Assembly (NCBI GenBank): GCA_900016675.1
Contig: LN483070.1
Span: 744,001 to 808,000, forward strand
DNA from: Arthrobacter saudimassiliensis
GTDB lineage: Bacteria > Actinomycetota > Actinomycetes > Actinomycetales > Micrococcaceae
Direction: 5' to 3'
DNA length: 64,000 nucleotides
The stretch's first letter is position 1, and each line of letters opens with the position of its first letter. A model generated the notes under the pieces. The model did no database searches. It saw only the letters and a list, made by a program, of their open reading frames with translations, and was not told the origin of the DNA. A program made the position numbers and the translations under genes. Positions 17,246 through 28,112 of this stretch are shown here, piece by piece.

Positions 17246-18529
17246 GTGAGACTTTCAACCCAGCCGGTCACCAACGCTCCGCTGTCGGAGGTTGATCCGG
17301 AGATCGCCGCCGTCCTCAACGACGAACTGGCCCGCCAGCGCAACACCCTCGAGATGATCGCGTCGGAGAACTTCGCTCCGCGCGCCGTCCTCGAGGCGCA
17401 GGGCTCGGTCCTGACCAACAAGTACGCCGAGGGCTACCCGGGACGGCGCTATTACGGCGGCTGCGAGCACGTGGACGTGGCCGAGAACCTGGCCATCGAC
17501 CGGGCGAAGTCCCTGTTCGGCGCCGAGTTCGCCAACGTCCAGCCGCACTCCGGTGCGCAGGCCAACGCCGCCGCGCTCGCCGCGATGATCAAGCCCGGCG
17601 ACAAGATGATGGGCCTGTCCCTGGCCCACGGCGGACACCTGACCCACGGCATGAAGCTGAACTTCTCCGGCAAGCTCTACGAAGTCGCCGCGTACGGCGT
17701 CGAAGAGGACACGCACCGGATCGACATGGACCGGGTCCGCGAGCAGGCCCTGGCCGAGAAGCCGCAGGTCATCGTCGCCGGCTGGTCCGCCTACCCGCGG
17801 CAGCTGGACTTCGAGGCGTTCCGCTCGATCGCCGATGAGGTCGGCGCCTTCTTCTGGACCGACATGGCCCACTTCGCCGGCCTGGTGGCCGCCGGCCTGC
17901 ACCCGAACCCGGTGCCGCACGCCGACGTCGTGACCTCCACCGTGCACAAGACCCTCGCCGGTCCGCGTTCGGGCCTGATCCTGGCCAGGCAGGACTACGC
18001 GAAGAAGCTGAACTCGGCCGTCTTCCCGGGGCAGCAGGGCGGACCGCTGATGCACGTGATCGCCGCGAAGGCCGTGGCCTTCAAGGTTGCCGCGGGCGAA
18101 GAATTCCGTGAGCGGCAGGAGCGGGTGCTCGAAGGTGCCCGGATCATCGCCGAACGCCTCAACGCCGCCGACGTCGCCGAGCACGGCGTCTCGGTCCTCA
18201 CCGGCGGCACCGACGTGCACCTGGTCCTGGTGGACCTGCGCAACGCCGCCCTGGACGGGAAGCAGGCCGAAGACCTGCTGCACGAGGTCGGCATCACCGT
18301 GAACCGCAACGCCGTGCCGTTCGATCCGCGCCCGCCGATGGTCACCTCCGGCCTGCGCATCGGCACCCCGGCCCTGGCCACCCGCGGCTTCGGCGCCGCC
18401 GAGTTCTCCGAGGTCGCCGAGATCCTGGCCGCCGCCCTGAAGCCGAACCCCGACGTCGACGCGCTGAGGGCCCGGGTGGGCGTGCTGGCCGAGAACTTCC
18501 CGCTCTACCCCGGCCAGGAAGAGTGGTAG
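17246..18529 (+). CDS. glyA: serine hydroxymethyltransferase
   Basis: PLP enzyme interconverting serine + THF with glycine + 5,10-methylene-THF, the main source of one-carbon units. It is 427 aa. Early motifs include ASENFAP and [15 protein letters not shown]. The PLP Lys lies in [10 protein letters not shown] at about residue 235. The GTG at 17246 has GGGAG about 8 nt upstream. It is preceded by a ZTP riboswitch and followed 3 nt later by folD. Confidence 0.97.
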   Translation: MRLSTQPVTNAPLSEVDPEIAAVLNDELARQRNTLEMIASENFAPRAVLEAQGSVLTNKYAEGYPGRRYYGGCEHVDVAENLAIDRAKSLFGAEFANVQPHSGAQANAAALAAMIKPGDKMMGLSLAHGGHLTHGMKLNFSGKLYEVAAYGVEEDTHRIDMDRVREQALAEKPQVIVAGWSAYPRQLDFEAFRSIADEVGAFFWTDMAHFAGLVAAGLHPNPVPHADVVTSTVHKTLAGPRSGLILARQDYAKKLNSAVFPGQQGGPLMHVIAAKAVAFKVAAGEEFRERQERVLEGARIIAERLNAADVAEHGVSVLTGGTDVHLVLVDLRNAALDGKQAEDLLHEVGITVNRNAVPFDPRPPMVTSGLRIGTPALATRGFGAAEFSEVAEILAAALKPNPDVDALRARVGVLAENFPLYPGQEEW

Positions 18530-18532
18530 GCC

Positions 18533-19534
18533 GTGGAAAAGGGCTCCAACATGGAGGGCGCCGTCTCCGACACGGCTGAGGACACCTCCGCGAACCTGGG
18601 CTGGGAAAAGAAGGAACGCACCCCGCTGGGCACCCCGGTGGCGGCGCAGATCCTGGACGGGCGCAAGGCCGCCGCGGACATCAAGGACGAGCTGAAGCAG
18701 CGCATCCAGGTGCTGAAGGACGAGCACGGCATCACGCCGGGCCTGGGCACGGTGCTGGTCGGCGACGATCCGGCGAGCCATTCCTACGTGGGCGGCAAGC
18801 ACAGGGACTGCGACCAGGTGGGCATCCGCTCCATCCGCCGGGACCTGCCCGCCGACATCAGCCAGGAGGACCTCGAGGCCGTCCTGGACGAGCTGAACGC
18901 CGACCCGGACACCACCGGGTACATCGTCCAGCTGCCGCTGCCGGCGCACATCGACACCAACGCCATCCTGGAGCGGATCGATCCGGCCAAGGACGCCGAC
19001 GGGCTGCACCCGGTGAACCTCGGCAAGCTGGTGCTCAACGTCAGCGAACCGATGACCTCGCCGCTGCCGTGCACCCCGCACGGCATCGTGCAGCTGCTGG
19101 TCCGCAACGGCATCAGCCTCAACGGCAAGAAGGTGCTGGTCATCGGCCGCGGCGTCACCGTCGGCCGGCCGCTCGGGCTGCTGCTGACGCGCCGCCCGAT
19201 CAACGCCACCGTCACCCTGGCGCACACCGGCACCGCCGACCTCTACCAGCACCTGGCCGAGGCCGACGTCGTGATCGCCGCCGCCGGCTTCCCGGAGATG
19301 GTCCGGGCGGAGGAGCTGAAGCCCGGAGCGATCGTGCTCGACGTCGGGGTCACCCGCGTCACCGATCCGGAGACCGGCAAGACCACCCTGACCGGCGACG
19401 TGGACAAGGCCGCGGCCGACGTCGCGTCCTGGATCTCGCCGAACCCCGGCGGCGTGGGCCCGATGACCCGCGCCATGCTGCTGGCCAACGTCGTCGAGGC
19501 CGCCGAGCGCCGGGTGGGCCTCCTGCCTTCCTGA
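18533..19534 (+). CDS. folD: methylenetetrahydrofolate dehydrogenase / cyclohydrolase
   Basis: Bifunctional enzyme converting 5,10-methylene-THF to 10-formyl-THF via methenyl-THF with NADP+. The core has the catalytic Lys in [10 protein letters not shown], the substrate motif QLPLPAHID and the nucleotide-binding [13 protein letters not shown]. It is probably co-transcribed with glyA under the ZTP riboswitch. The GTG at 18533 gives 333 aa with a polar 35-40-residue N-terminal extension over typical FolD (about 290 aa). A GTG beginning [10 protein letters not shown] would give the usual length but lacks a ribosome binding site. Confidence 0.95.
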   Translation: MEKGSNMEGAVSDTAEDTSANLGWEKKERTPLGTPVAAQILDGRKAAADIKDELKQRIQVLKDEHGITPGLGTVLVGDDPASHSYVGGKHRDCDQVGIRSIRRDLPADISQEDLEAVLDELNADPDTTGYIVQLPLPAHIDTNAILERIDPAKDADGLHPVNLGKLVLNVSEPMTSPLPCTPHGIVQLLVRNGISLNGKKVLVIGRGVTVGRPLGLLLTRRPINATVTLAHTGTADLYQHLAEADVVIAAAGFPEMVRAEELKPGAIVLDVGVTRVTDPETGKTTLTGDVDKAAADVASWISPNPGGVGPMTRAMLLANVVEAAERRVGLLPS

Positions 19535-19554
19535 TCCACCGGCGAAGCACCACT

Positions 19555-19590
19555 GCAGGGCCCGTTCCCGTTCCGGGGGACGGGCCCTGC
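19555..19590 (+). terminator. terminator after folD
   Basis: A 15-bp stem (GCAGGGCCCGTTCCC with GGGGACGGGCCCTGC, one G-U) and a 6-nt loop, followed by CGTTT. It ends the riboswitch-glyA-folD transcript. Confidence 0.75.
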
Positions 19591-19599
19591 CGTTTGCAC

Positions 19600-19605
19600 T
19601 ATGCT
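19600..19605 (+). promoter_or_regulatory. -10 box of a leaderless ABC-2 operon (TATGCT)
   Basis: TATGCT is followed by 7 nt and the GTG at 19613. No ribosome binding site is present, so the start is probably leaderless. Confidence 0.6.
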
Positions 19606-19612
19606 GGCAGGC

Positions 19613-20578
19613 GTGTCCTGGACCACATCGCCGCAGCAGGCGGCCCGCACTGCCCTGCAGTCCGTCATCTCGGCCCGTGCCCTGACCAAGGCCTACGGGG
19701 CCTTCAGAGCCGTCGACGGGATCAGCTTCGACGTGGCGCCCGGGGAGTCCTTCGGACTGCTCGGACCCAACGGCGCCGGCAAATCGACCACCATGAAGAT
19801 GATCGGCGGCGTCTCGCAGCGCACGTCCGGCGAGCTGAGCATCATGGGCCTGGACCCCAATGAGTACGGGCCGGAGGTCCGGGCGCACCTCGGTGTGGTC
19901 CCGCAGCAGGACAACCTGGACGAAGAGCTCCGGGTGCGGGAGAACCTGCTGGCCTACGGACGCTACTTCGGGCTGCCGAAGACCTACCTGCAGCCCAAGG
20001 CCGACGAACTGCTCGAGTTTGCCCAGCTGACCGACAAGGCCGGTGCCCGGGTCGACGCGCTGTCCGGAGGCATGAAGCGCCGCCTGACGATCGCCCGTTC
20101 GCTGATCAACGACCCGAAGATCCTGCTGCTCGACGAACCGACCACCGGCCTGGACCCGCAGGCCCGGCACATCCTCTGGGACCGGCTCTTCCGGCTCAAG
20201 GAGGCAGGCGTCACCCTGATCCTCACCACCCACTACATGGACGAGGCCGAGCAGCTCTGCGACCGGCTGATCGTGGTGGACAAGGGCACCATCATGGCCG
20301 AGGGATCGCCCGCGGCCCTGATCCGCGAACACTCCACCCGGGAAGTGGTGGAAATGCGGTTCGGCTCCGAACGCAACACCACGGTGGCCGCCGAGCTGGA
20401 CGGCATCGGCGAACGCCTGGAGACCCTGCCGGACCGGGTGCTGATCTATGCCGACGACGGCGAGGCCGCCCTGGAGGCCGTGACCTCGCGCGGGCTGCGG
20501 CCCATCACCTCGCTGGTGCGGCGCTCCTCGCTCGAGGACGTGTTCCTGCGCCTGACCGGGCGGAGCCTCGTTGACTGA
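19613..20578 (+). CDS. ABC-2 exporter ATPase (NodI/DrrA type)
   Basis: A 321-aa ATPase with Walker A GPNGAGKST near residue 50, a signature LSGGMKRRLTIARSL and Walker B ILLLDEPTTGLDP, then a NodI/DrrA-type C-terminal extension. The H-loop lies in ILTTHYMDEAEQL. It powers two ABC-2 permeases encoded just downstream (8-nt and 4-nt overlaps). The GTG at 19613 fits a leaderless start; ATG 19601 overlaps the -10 box and is unlikely. Confidence 0.94.
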   Translation: MSWTTSPQQAARTALQSVISARALTKAYGAFRAVDGISFDVAPGESFGLLGPNGAGKSTTMKMIGGVSQRTSGELSIMGLDPNEYGPEVRAHLGVVPQQDNLDEELRVRENLLAYGRYFGLPKTYLQPKADELLEFAQLTDKAGARVDALSGGMKRRLTIARSLINDPKILLLDEPTTGLDPQARHILWDRLFRLKEAGVTLILTTHYMDEAEQLCDRLIVVDKGTIMAEGSPAALIREHSTREVVEMRFGSERNTTVAAELDGIGERLETLPDRVLIYADDGEAALEAVTSRGLRPITSLVRRSSLEDVFLRLTGRSLVD

Positions 20579-21476
20579 GCACGGGCGGCCCGGACCCGGC
20601 ACCGGCGCGACGGCCGTCGAACGGCACCCCGTCCTGGGGCTGCGTTCACCGCTGACGCCCCGGCAGACGGCCGCCAGGGCGCGGCGCTTCGGAGCGTTCT
20701 ACTACGCCGAGCACTGGATCAAGCGGATGGGCGGCTACCGCTGGACCGTGCTCATGACCGCCGTCGGCACCCCGCTGGTGTACCTGCTGGGCATGGGGAT
20801 GGGCCTGGGCGTGCTGGTCGACGCGAACTCCCCGGCGGCCTTCGGGGGAGGGGGCGGCCCGGTGCCGTACCTGGTGTTCCTGTGTCCTGCCCTGGTGGCG
20901 ACCGCCGCCATCATGATCTGCAGCGAGGAAAACACCTACACCGTCATGGACGGGTTCAAGTGGCACCGGACCTACTACGGGCCCAACGCCTCGCCCCTGT
21001 CGAGCGGACAGATAGCGGCCGGCCACGTGATGGGCCTGACCGTGCGGATCCTGCTGACCACCGGCATCTACTACCTTTTCCTGCTGCTCTTCGGGGCGGT
21101 TCCGCTGCCCGGCACCGGCTGGCTGATGGTCTTTACCGCCCTGCTCGGCGGCCTGGCCTTCGGCCTGCCGCTGCTGGCCTTCAGCGCCACGCTGAAGGAG
21201 GACAAGGGGCAGTTCGCCATGGTGCAGCGGTTCATTGTGATGCCGCTGTTCCTCTTCTCCGGCACCTTCTTTCCGCTGGACTCGCTGCCGATCGGGGTCC
21301 GCTGGATCGGCTGGATCTCTCCGCTCTGGCACTCCGCCGAGCTGGGGCGGGTGCTCAGCTACGCCCAGCCCGAACCGGCCGGCCTGGGCCTGGTGCACCT
21401 GGCGTACCTGCTGATCCTCGCGGCGGCAGGCATGGTCCTGGCTCGGCGCAACTTCACCCGGAGGCTGGCCGGATGA
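20571..21476 (+). CDS. ABC-2 type permease subunit 1
   Basis: A 301-aa permease with a basic, Pro-rich N-terminus and six hydrophobic segments. Conserved ABC-2 features include EENTYTVMDGFKWHRTYYG before helix 3 and PLFLFSGTFFPLDSLP near 225-240. It starts with TTG inside the end of the ATPase gene. It pairs with the next gene as a heterodimer exporting an unknown substrate, perhaps a lipid, polysaccharide or drug. Confidence 0.9.
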   Translation: MTEHGRPGPGTGATAVERHPVLGLRSPLTPRQTAARARRFGAFYYAEHWIKRMGGYRWTVLMTAVGTPLVYLLGMGMGLGVLVDANSPAAFGGGGGPVPYLVFLCPALVATAAIMICSEENTYTVMDGFKWHRTYYGPNASPLSSGQIAAGHVMGLTVRILLTTGIYYLFLLLFGAVPLPGTGWLMVFTALLGGLAFGLPLLAFSATLKEDKGQFAMVQRFIVMPLFLFSGTFFPLDSLPIGVRWIGWISPLWHSAELGRVLSYAQPEPAGLGLVHLAYLLILAAAGMVLARRNFTRRLAG

Positions 21477-22306
21477 GCGCCGTCGACCGCACCGCCCCGG
21501 TCTCCCTGCAGCCGCGGGACCGGTTCCTCGGCTCCCTGTACGGACGCAACACCCGCGCGGTGATCGCCCGGGGACTCAAGGCGACCTGGGGCACCAACTG
21601 GAGCATCATGATCAGCGGGTTCGTTGAACCGGTGCTCTACCTGGTGGCCATGGGCATCGGACTCGGCGCCCTGGTGGGAACGGTCGCCGGGCCCGGCGGC
21701 ACCGAGATGGGCTACGCCAACTTCATTGCGCCGGCCCTGCTCGCGGTCTCGGCCATGAACGGTGCCGTCTACGACTCGACCATGAACGTGTTCTTCAAGC
21801 TCAACTACGCCCGCCTCTATGAGGGCATGCTGGCCACCTCGCTGGGGCCGCTGGACGTGGCGCTGGGGGAGATCTTCCTGGCCCTGCTCCGCGGGGCCCT
21901 GTACGCCACGGGCTTCACCGCCGTGATGGGCGCGATGGGACTGATCACCTCCCCGTGGGCGCTGCTCATGATCCCGGCCGCCGTGGTGGTGGCCTTCGGG
22001 TTCGCGTCCTTCGGCATGGCCGTCACCAGCTACATGAAGACCTTCCAGCAGCTGGACTGGGTCAATTTCGTCATGCTGCCCATGTTCCTGCTCTCCGCCA
22101 CCTTCTATCCGCTGAGCGTCTACCCCGCTCCGGTCCAGGCCGTCATCCAGGCGCTGCCGCTGTGGCACGGGGTGGAGATGCTGCGGCAGATCAGCGTGGG
22201 CATGTTCAGCTGGGCAACCGCGGGGCACCTGGCCTACTTCGCGGTCATGATCGCCGTCGGGCTGACGGTCACGACCGCACGGCTGCGCGCACTGTTCCTC
22301 AAATAG
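21473..22306 (+). CDS. ABC-2 type permease subunit 2
   Basis: A 277-aa paralogue of the preceding gene, with six transmembrane segments. It has NVFFKLNYARLYEGMLATSL, equivalent to the 'KWHRTYYG' region of subunit 1, and MLPMFLLSATFYPLS before helix 5. It overlaps the previous stop by 4 nt (ATGA), which favours a 1:1 heterodimer. Confidence 0.9.
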   Translation: MSAVDRTAPVSLQPRDRFLGSLYGRNTRAVIARGLKATWGTNWSIMISGFVEPVLYLVAMGIGLGALVGTVAGPGGTEMGYANFIAPALLAVSAMNGAVYDSTMNVFFKLNYARLYEGMLATSLGPLDVALGEIFLALLRGALYATGFTAVMGAMGLITSPWALLMIPAAVVVAFGFASFGMAVTSYMKTFQQLDWVNFVMLPMFLLSATFYPLSVYPAPVQAVIQALPLWHGVEMLRQISVGMFSWATAGHLAYFAVMIAVGLTVTTARLRALFLK

Positions 22307-22322
22307 GGCGGGCCTACCCGCC
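22307..22322. terminator. small hairpin spanning two convergent stop regions
   Basis: GGCGGG and CCCGCC pair around CCTA, directly after the permease stop and across the macro-domain gene's stop. It is short and could terminate both weakly. Confidence 0.35.
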
Positions 22323-22835
22323 GTCGGCCCTGCCCAGCGCCGCCCGGAACACCTCGGCCATCGGGCTGCCGAAGAGCACGAACTCCACCCGCTGCGGCGG
22401 CTGCGGATGGTTCCGCACGGCGTGGATCCCGATCCGGGCGACGTCGTCGGCGGGCCAGCCGTACACGCCGCCGCTGATGGCCGGAAAGGCGACGCTGGCG
22501 GCTCCGAGCTCCGCCGCCACGTCAAGGCTGGAGGTGAAGGCCGAGGCCAGCAGCGCCGGGTCGGTCTGCCCGGCCCGGGCATCCGGGCCGACGGTGTGGA
22601 TCACCCACCGTGCCGGCAGGCGGAAGCCGGGGGTCGCCACGGCCGCCCCGGTCGGCAGCCCGGCGGGCAGGGAGGTGCGGCGCAGCCGCCGGCAGGCCTC
22701 GAGCAGCTCCGGGCCGGCGGCGGCGTGGATCGCGCCGTCGACCCCGCCGCCGCCCAGGAGGGAGGAATTGGCGGCATTGACCACCGCGTCGACGTTTCTT
22801 TCGGTGATGTCCCCGGTTACCAGCTCGATCCGCAT
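22314..22835 (-). CDS. macro domain protein (putative ADP-ribose / O-acetyl-ADP-ribose hydrolase)
   Basis: A 173-aa single macro domain. It has [20 protein letters not shown] (adenosine and ribose contacts), [13 protein letters not shown], and the phosphate-binding loop [13 protein letters not shown] near residue 120. This is the MacroD/YmdB-like subclass that removes ADP-ribose from proteins or deacetylates O-acetyl-ADP-ribose. The ATG at 22835 has GGAGG 3-4 nt upstream. It is divergent from the VOC gene and converges with the ABC-2 operon. No partner ADP-ribosyltransferase is seen nearby. Confidence 0.93.
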   Translation of the reverse strand: MRIELVTGDITERNVDAVVNAANSSLLGGGGVDGAIHAAAGPELLEACRRLRRTSLPAGLPTGAAVATPGFRLPARWVIHTVGPDARAGQTDPALLASAFTSSLDVAAELGAASVAFPAISGGVYGWPADDVARIGIHAVRNHPQPPQRVEFVLFGSPMAEVFRAALGRADGG

Positions 22836-22915
22836 GGCCTCCAGTGTGCCACCGCCGGTAGGATTCCGGGCACCACACAGCCCGGGGGACTCCCGGGGGA
22901 CGGAGACCACCCACC

Positions 22916-23302
22916 ATGATCTATTCCTGGCACACCCTCGTCATCGACTGTCCCGACGCCGACGCGCTCGCCTCCTTCTACCAGGAGCTGCTGGACCTGC
23001 CCCGGCTGCTGACCGAACCGGACTGGGTGGCGATCGGCGGAGACGTGCAGCGCCCCTCGCTGTCCTTCCAGCAGGTGGAGGACTACCGGGCTCCCGAGTG
23101 GCCGGGCCAGGGGATTCCGCAGCAGATGCACCTGGACGTGCACGTCCGGAACCTGGACCACGCCGAAAAGGAGGTCCTGGCCAGGGGCGCCCGGCGGCTT
23201 CCCGGCGGGGCCGAGGATTTCCGCGTCTACGCGGACCCGGCCGGCCATCCGTTCTGCCTCGTCCAGCAGGCGCAGGAACCCGGGGAGTGGGCCGGGCCCT
23301 GA
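22916..23302 (+). CDS. VOC (glyoxalase / bleomycin-resistance fold) family protein
   Basis: A 128-aa protein with one vicinal-oxygen-chelate unit pair. [20 protein letters not shown] begins the first beta-alpha-beta unit and [19 protein letters not shown] the second. It ends with [14 protein letters not shown], which carries the usual metal-side motif 'DPxGHPFCL'. The substrate is unknown; family members act as antibiotic-sequestering proteins, dioxygenases or isomerases. Confidence 0.88.
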   Translation: MIYSWHTLVIDCPDADALASFYQELLDLPRLLTEPDWVAIGGDVQRPSLSFQQVEDYRAPEWPGQGIPQQMHLDVHVRNLDHAEKEVLARGARRLPGGAEDFRVYADPAGHPFCLVQQAQEPGEWAGP

Positions 23303-23383
23303 ACGGGCACGGAGGGCACGGGGCATGTTCAGCCTGAGCGAACCCGTGCGCGGGACACTCCGCGGCTCTGCGAGAATGGAAGC

Positions 23384-23902
23384 ATGCAGTCCCTGAGCAA
23401 AGGCAAAACGCCGTCTACGTCCTTCCCCGGCCGCGGAATCAGCAGCCGCATGGCCACCATCGGAATGAGCCTGCTGCTGCTGGCCTTCCTGGTTGCCGTC
23501 ATCTTCGCCGCCAACGAGAACGACGTCATCGGCTGGCTCGTGGTGATCATCGCCTTCGGCTGGCTGCTGCTGGCCGCCTTCGTGGTCTTCAGCGTCCGGG
23601 GCGCCGCCAAGCGGGCCGGAGCCAAGCTGGCCGAAGCGCAGGACTCCCTCAGCCGCGCCGCCGGCGGGACGGCCCCGGGCGTCACCACCGTCGTCGACGA
23701 GGAGACGGTCATCAGGGACCGCAAGCTGGACCACAGCTTCAAGATCGTCCAGGTGCAGACCCGCGTCATCCGCGAGCAGCTGGGCCAGGACCAGGACATG
23801 GTGGACCGCGCCATCGAGACCATCGAGATCACCGCGCACAATGCCCGCGGCATGATCCGCCGTGACGAGGGCGGGCCCGTCGAGGGCACCGTCGTCGACT
23901 AG
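23384..23902 (+). CDS. two-helix membrane protein of unknown function, 172 aa
   Basis: A short basic N-terminus is followed by two hydrophobic helices (about 27-46 and 51-72), then a cytoplasmic helical domain rich in Asp, Glu and Arg (about 75-172) with VDEETVIRDRKLDH. I do not recognise a family. A GAGAAT box lies 6 nt before the ATG and no ribosome binding site is seen, so it may be leaderless. Confidence 0.6.
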   Translation: MQSLSKGKTPSTSFPGRGISSRMATIGMSLLLLAFLVAVIFAANENDVIGWLVVIIAFGWLLLAAFVVFSVRGAAKRAGAKLAEAQDSLSRAAGGTAPGVTTVVDEETVIRDRKLDHSFKIVQVQTRVIREQLGQDQDMVDRAIETIEITAHNARGMIRRDEGGPVEGTVVD

Positions 23903-23933
23903 GCAGCAGACCGGGAGCAGTTGGCGAAGTTGG

Positions 23934-23939
23934 TAAGGT
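23934..23939 (+). promoter_or_regulatory. -10 box of a leaderless xthA transcript (TAAGGT)
   Basis: TAAGGT, 7 nt, then GTG at 23947, without a ribosome binding site. Confidence 0.55.
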
Positions 23940-23946
23940 TGATCAG

Positions 23947-25855
<1,909 letters not shown>

Positions 25856-25858
25856 ACC

Positions 25859-26431
25859 ATGCGCACCGTGAATCCGTCCGTCGCGAACCCTCCCGCAGCC
25901 GCCGCCGGCAGCTGCGCGACCCAGGCGCGCTGCGTCGGCATCGTGATCGCAGTGCCCGAGCCGATGGCCACCCACCTGCAGCATGCCAGGGCCTCCTTCG
26001 GCGACCCCATGGCCTCGGTCGTCCCGGCGCACATCACGCTGGTCACGACCACCGAAGCCGAGGACTGGGATGCCGCGGTGCGCCACGTGCGCGAGGTGAC
26101 CAGCCGCCAGCAGGCGTTCAGGATCACCCTCCGCGGGACCGATTCGTTCCGGCCGGTGTCCCCGGTGGTCTTCCTGCGCGTGGAGGACGGCTTCGAGGAG
26201 TGCACCTCCCTGCACAAGGAGCTGCAGACCGGCCCCCTGGCCCGGGACCTGGCCTTCCCCTACCACCCGCACGTGACCGTGGCGCATGACGTCAGCGAAG
26301 CCGGCATGGACAGCGCCGTCGAGCGGCTGCGGGACTACGAGACGAGCTTTACCGTCACCAGCGTGGGCCTCTACGAGCACGATCCCAGCGGCATCTGGCG
26401 GCTCCGCGAGGAGATGCCGCTCGGCGGCTGA
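25859..26431 (+). CDS. 2'-5' RNA ligase / 2H phosphoesterase family protein
   Basis: A 190-aa protein with the two H-x-T/S motifs of the 2H superfamily: HITLV near residue 59 and HVTVAHD near 138. Family members (LigT/ThpR, cyclic phosphodiesterases) act on 2',3'-cyclic or 2'-5' phosphodiester bonds in RNA. The start lies 3 nt after the trpS stop, suggesting co-translation with a tRNA synthetase and a role in RNA end repair. That link is an inference. Confidence 0.88.
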   Translation: MRTVNPSVANPPAAAAGSCATQARCVGIVIAVPEPMATHLQHARASFGDPMASVVPAHITLVTTTEAEDWDAAVRHVREVTSRQQAFRITLRGTDSFRPVSPVVFLRVEDGFEECTSLHKELQTGPLARDLAFPYHPHVTVAHDVSEAGMDSAVERLRDYETSFTVTSVGLYEHDPSGIWRLREEMPLGG

Positions 26432-26461
26432 CGACGCCGCCCAGGCGGGCCCGCAGAGCCC

Positions 26462-27259
26462 TCAGGCGCCCGACGGGCCGGGGGAGTGCGGGCCGTCGAC
26501 ATACGGAGCGGCCCAGGCGGCGATGATGCCCGCAGCGCGGTCGGTGTGGGCCCGGTCCGTCATCAGGTGGTCGCAGCCCTCCAGGCACACGAAGCTGCGC
26601 GGATGGCGCGCCGCCCCGAAGATCTGCGTGGCGTTGTCCATCGATACGGCCCGGTCGTCGGGGGAGTGCAGGACCAGCAGCGGCCTGCCGAGCGAGCCAA
26701 TGCACCCGGCGAGGTCGTGGCCCTGCAGCTCCTCCACCAGCTCCCGCCGGATCGGCAGCGGCCCCGCGCCCAGGTCGACCCGGGCCTCCCCGGACTCCCG
26801 GACGGCCTGCAGGTCCTCCTCCGCGAAGAGCTCCAGCACATGGGCCGGATCCGCGGGCGCGCCGATGGTAACGACGGCGGCTGCGTCCGGCAGGTCGGCG
26901 GCGGCGGCCAGGACCGCCGCCCCGCCCAGGGAATGGCCGATCAGCAGCGACGCCGGGGTGCCCCGGCCGTCAAGGAAGGCCGCCGCGCTGCCGACGTCGG
27001 CCACCTTGGTGCTGAAGGTGCCGTCCTCCCAGCTGCCCGTGGAGCCGCCCAGGCCGGCCGCGTCGTAGCGCAGGACCCCGATCCCGTGCCCGGCCAAAGC
27101 CTGGGAGATGCGTGAGGCGGCCGCACTGTTCTTGCCCAGCGCGAAGCCGTGGCAGAACACCGCCCAGCCCCGGACCTGCCCGTCGTCGGGCAGCTCAAGC
27201 CGCCCGGCCAGGGTGGTGCCGTTGACGCCGGGAAAAGTGACACGTTCGGAACGGGGCAT
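26462..27259 (-). CDS. alpha/beta hydrolase
   Basis: A 265-aa hydrolase of the lysophospholipase-like branch. The nucleophile Ser lies in GHSLGG near residue 110. The acid is in HSPDDRAVS near 205 and the His in CDHLM near 235, completing a Ser-Asp-His triad. The substrate is unknown. Upstream, TAAAGT is followed by 7 nt and the ATG at 27259, so it is probably leaderless. GTG 27268 overlaps the -10 box. Confidence 0.88.
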   Translation of the reverse strand: MPRSERVTFPGVNGTTLAGRLELPDDGQVRGWAVFCHGFALGKNSAAASRISQALAGHGIGVLRYDAAGLGGSTGSWEDGTFSTKVADVGSAAAFLDGRGTPASLLIGHSLGGAAVLAAAADLPDAAAVVTIGAPADPAHVLELFAEEDLQAVRESGEARVDLGAGPLPIRRELVEELQGHDLAGCIGSLGRPLLVLHSPDDRAVSMDNATQIFGAARHPRSFVCLEGCDHLMTDRAHTDRAAGIIAAWAAPYVDGPHSPGPSGA

Positions 27260-27266
27260 GGACCTC

Positions 27267-27272
27267 ACTTTA
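27267..27272 (-). promoter_or_regulatory. -10 box of the leaderless hydrolase transcript (TAAAGT)
   Basis: On the - strand TAAAGT precedes the ATG at 27259 by 7 nt. No ribosome binding site of normal spacing is present. Confidence 0.5.
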
Positions 27273-27279
27273 GCGAAAA

Positions 27280-27321
27280 CGTCGGAAGGCGCCGGTCCCG
27301 GGGGACCGGCGCCTTCCGACG
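27280..27321 (-). terminator. terminator of the sdh operon
   Basis: A perfect 19-bp stem and 4-nt CGGG loop, 15 nt after the sdhB stop on the - strand; the next bases downstream include TTTTCG. Confidence 0.88.
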
Positions 27322-27335
27322 CTGTGCAGCCGTGC

Positions 27336-28112
27336 CTAGACGGAGCGGCTGAGGATCGCCTGCTTCACCTCGGCGATGGCCTTGGTGACCTGGATGCCGC
27401 GGGGGCATGCCTCGGAGCAGTTGAAGGTGGTGCGGCAGCGCCACACGCCTTCCTTGTCGTTGAGGATCTCCAGGCGCATGTCGCCGGCATCGTCGCGGGA
27501 GTCGAAGATGAAGCGGTGCGCGTTCACGATCGCAGCCGGACCGAAGTACTGGCCGTCGGTCCAGAACACCGGGCAGGACGAGGTGCACGCAGCGCAGAGG
27601 ATGCACTTGGTGGTGTCGTCAAACCGCTCGCGGTCCTCGGGGGACTGCAGGCGCTCCTTGGTGGGCTCGTGGCCCTTGGCGACCAGGAAGGGCATGATCT
27701 CGCGGTAGGACTGGAAGAACGGCTCCATGTCCACGATCAGGTCCTTCTCCACCGGCAGGCCCTTGATCGGCTCGACGAGGATGGGCTTGGACGTGTCCAG
27801 GTCCTTCAGCAGCGTCTTGCAGGCCAGGCGGTTGCGGCCGTTGATGCGCATGGCATCGGAGCCGCAGACGCCGTGGGCGCAGGAACGGCGGAAGGAGACG
27901 GAACCGTCATGCTCCCACTTCACCTTGTGCAGGGCGTCCAGCACGCGGTCGGTGCCGTACATGGTGAGCTTCCACTCGTCCCAGTAGGCCTCGTCGGAAA
28001 CCTCGGGGTTGTAGCGGCGGACCTTCAGCGTGATCTCGAAGGACTCGATCTGTCCGCCGACGGACTCCGGGAGTTCGACCTTGGAGGCCGGCTCGGCAAT
28101 TTCCGTTGTCAT
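27336..28112 (-). CDS. sdhB: succinate dehydrogenase iron-sulfur subunit
   Basis: A 258-aa electron-transfer subunit of complex II. The N-terminal ferredoxin domain has the [2Fe-2S] cysteines in CAHGVCGSD and a later Cys. The C-terminal domain has CILCAACTSSCP and CSEACPRGI for the [4Fe-4S] and [3Fe-4S] clusters. Its start shares one base with the sdhA stop. It links the flavoprotein to the membrane anchors SdhC and SdhD. Confidence 0.97.
   Translation of the reverse strand: MTTEIAEPASKVELPESVGGQIESFEITLKVRRYNPEVSDEAYWDEWKLTMYGTDRVLDALHKVKWEHDGSVSFRRSCAHGVCGSDAMRINGRNRLACKTLLKDLDTSKPILVEPIKGLPVEKDLIVDMEPFFQSYREIMPFLVAKGHEPTKERLQSPEDRERFDDTTKCILCAACTSSCPVFWTDGQYFGPAAIVNAHRFIFDSRDDAGDMRLEILNDKEGVWRCRTTFNCSEACPRGIQVTKAIAEVKQAILSRSV

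Noticed and set aside
17255-20602. 1115-codon open frame on the - strand
   Set aside because: It runs antisense to glyA, folD and the ABC ATPase gene, has shadow-type composition (Val/Gly/Asp/His-rich) and no domain. It arises from high third-position GC.
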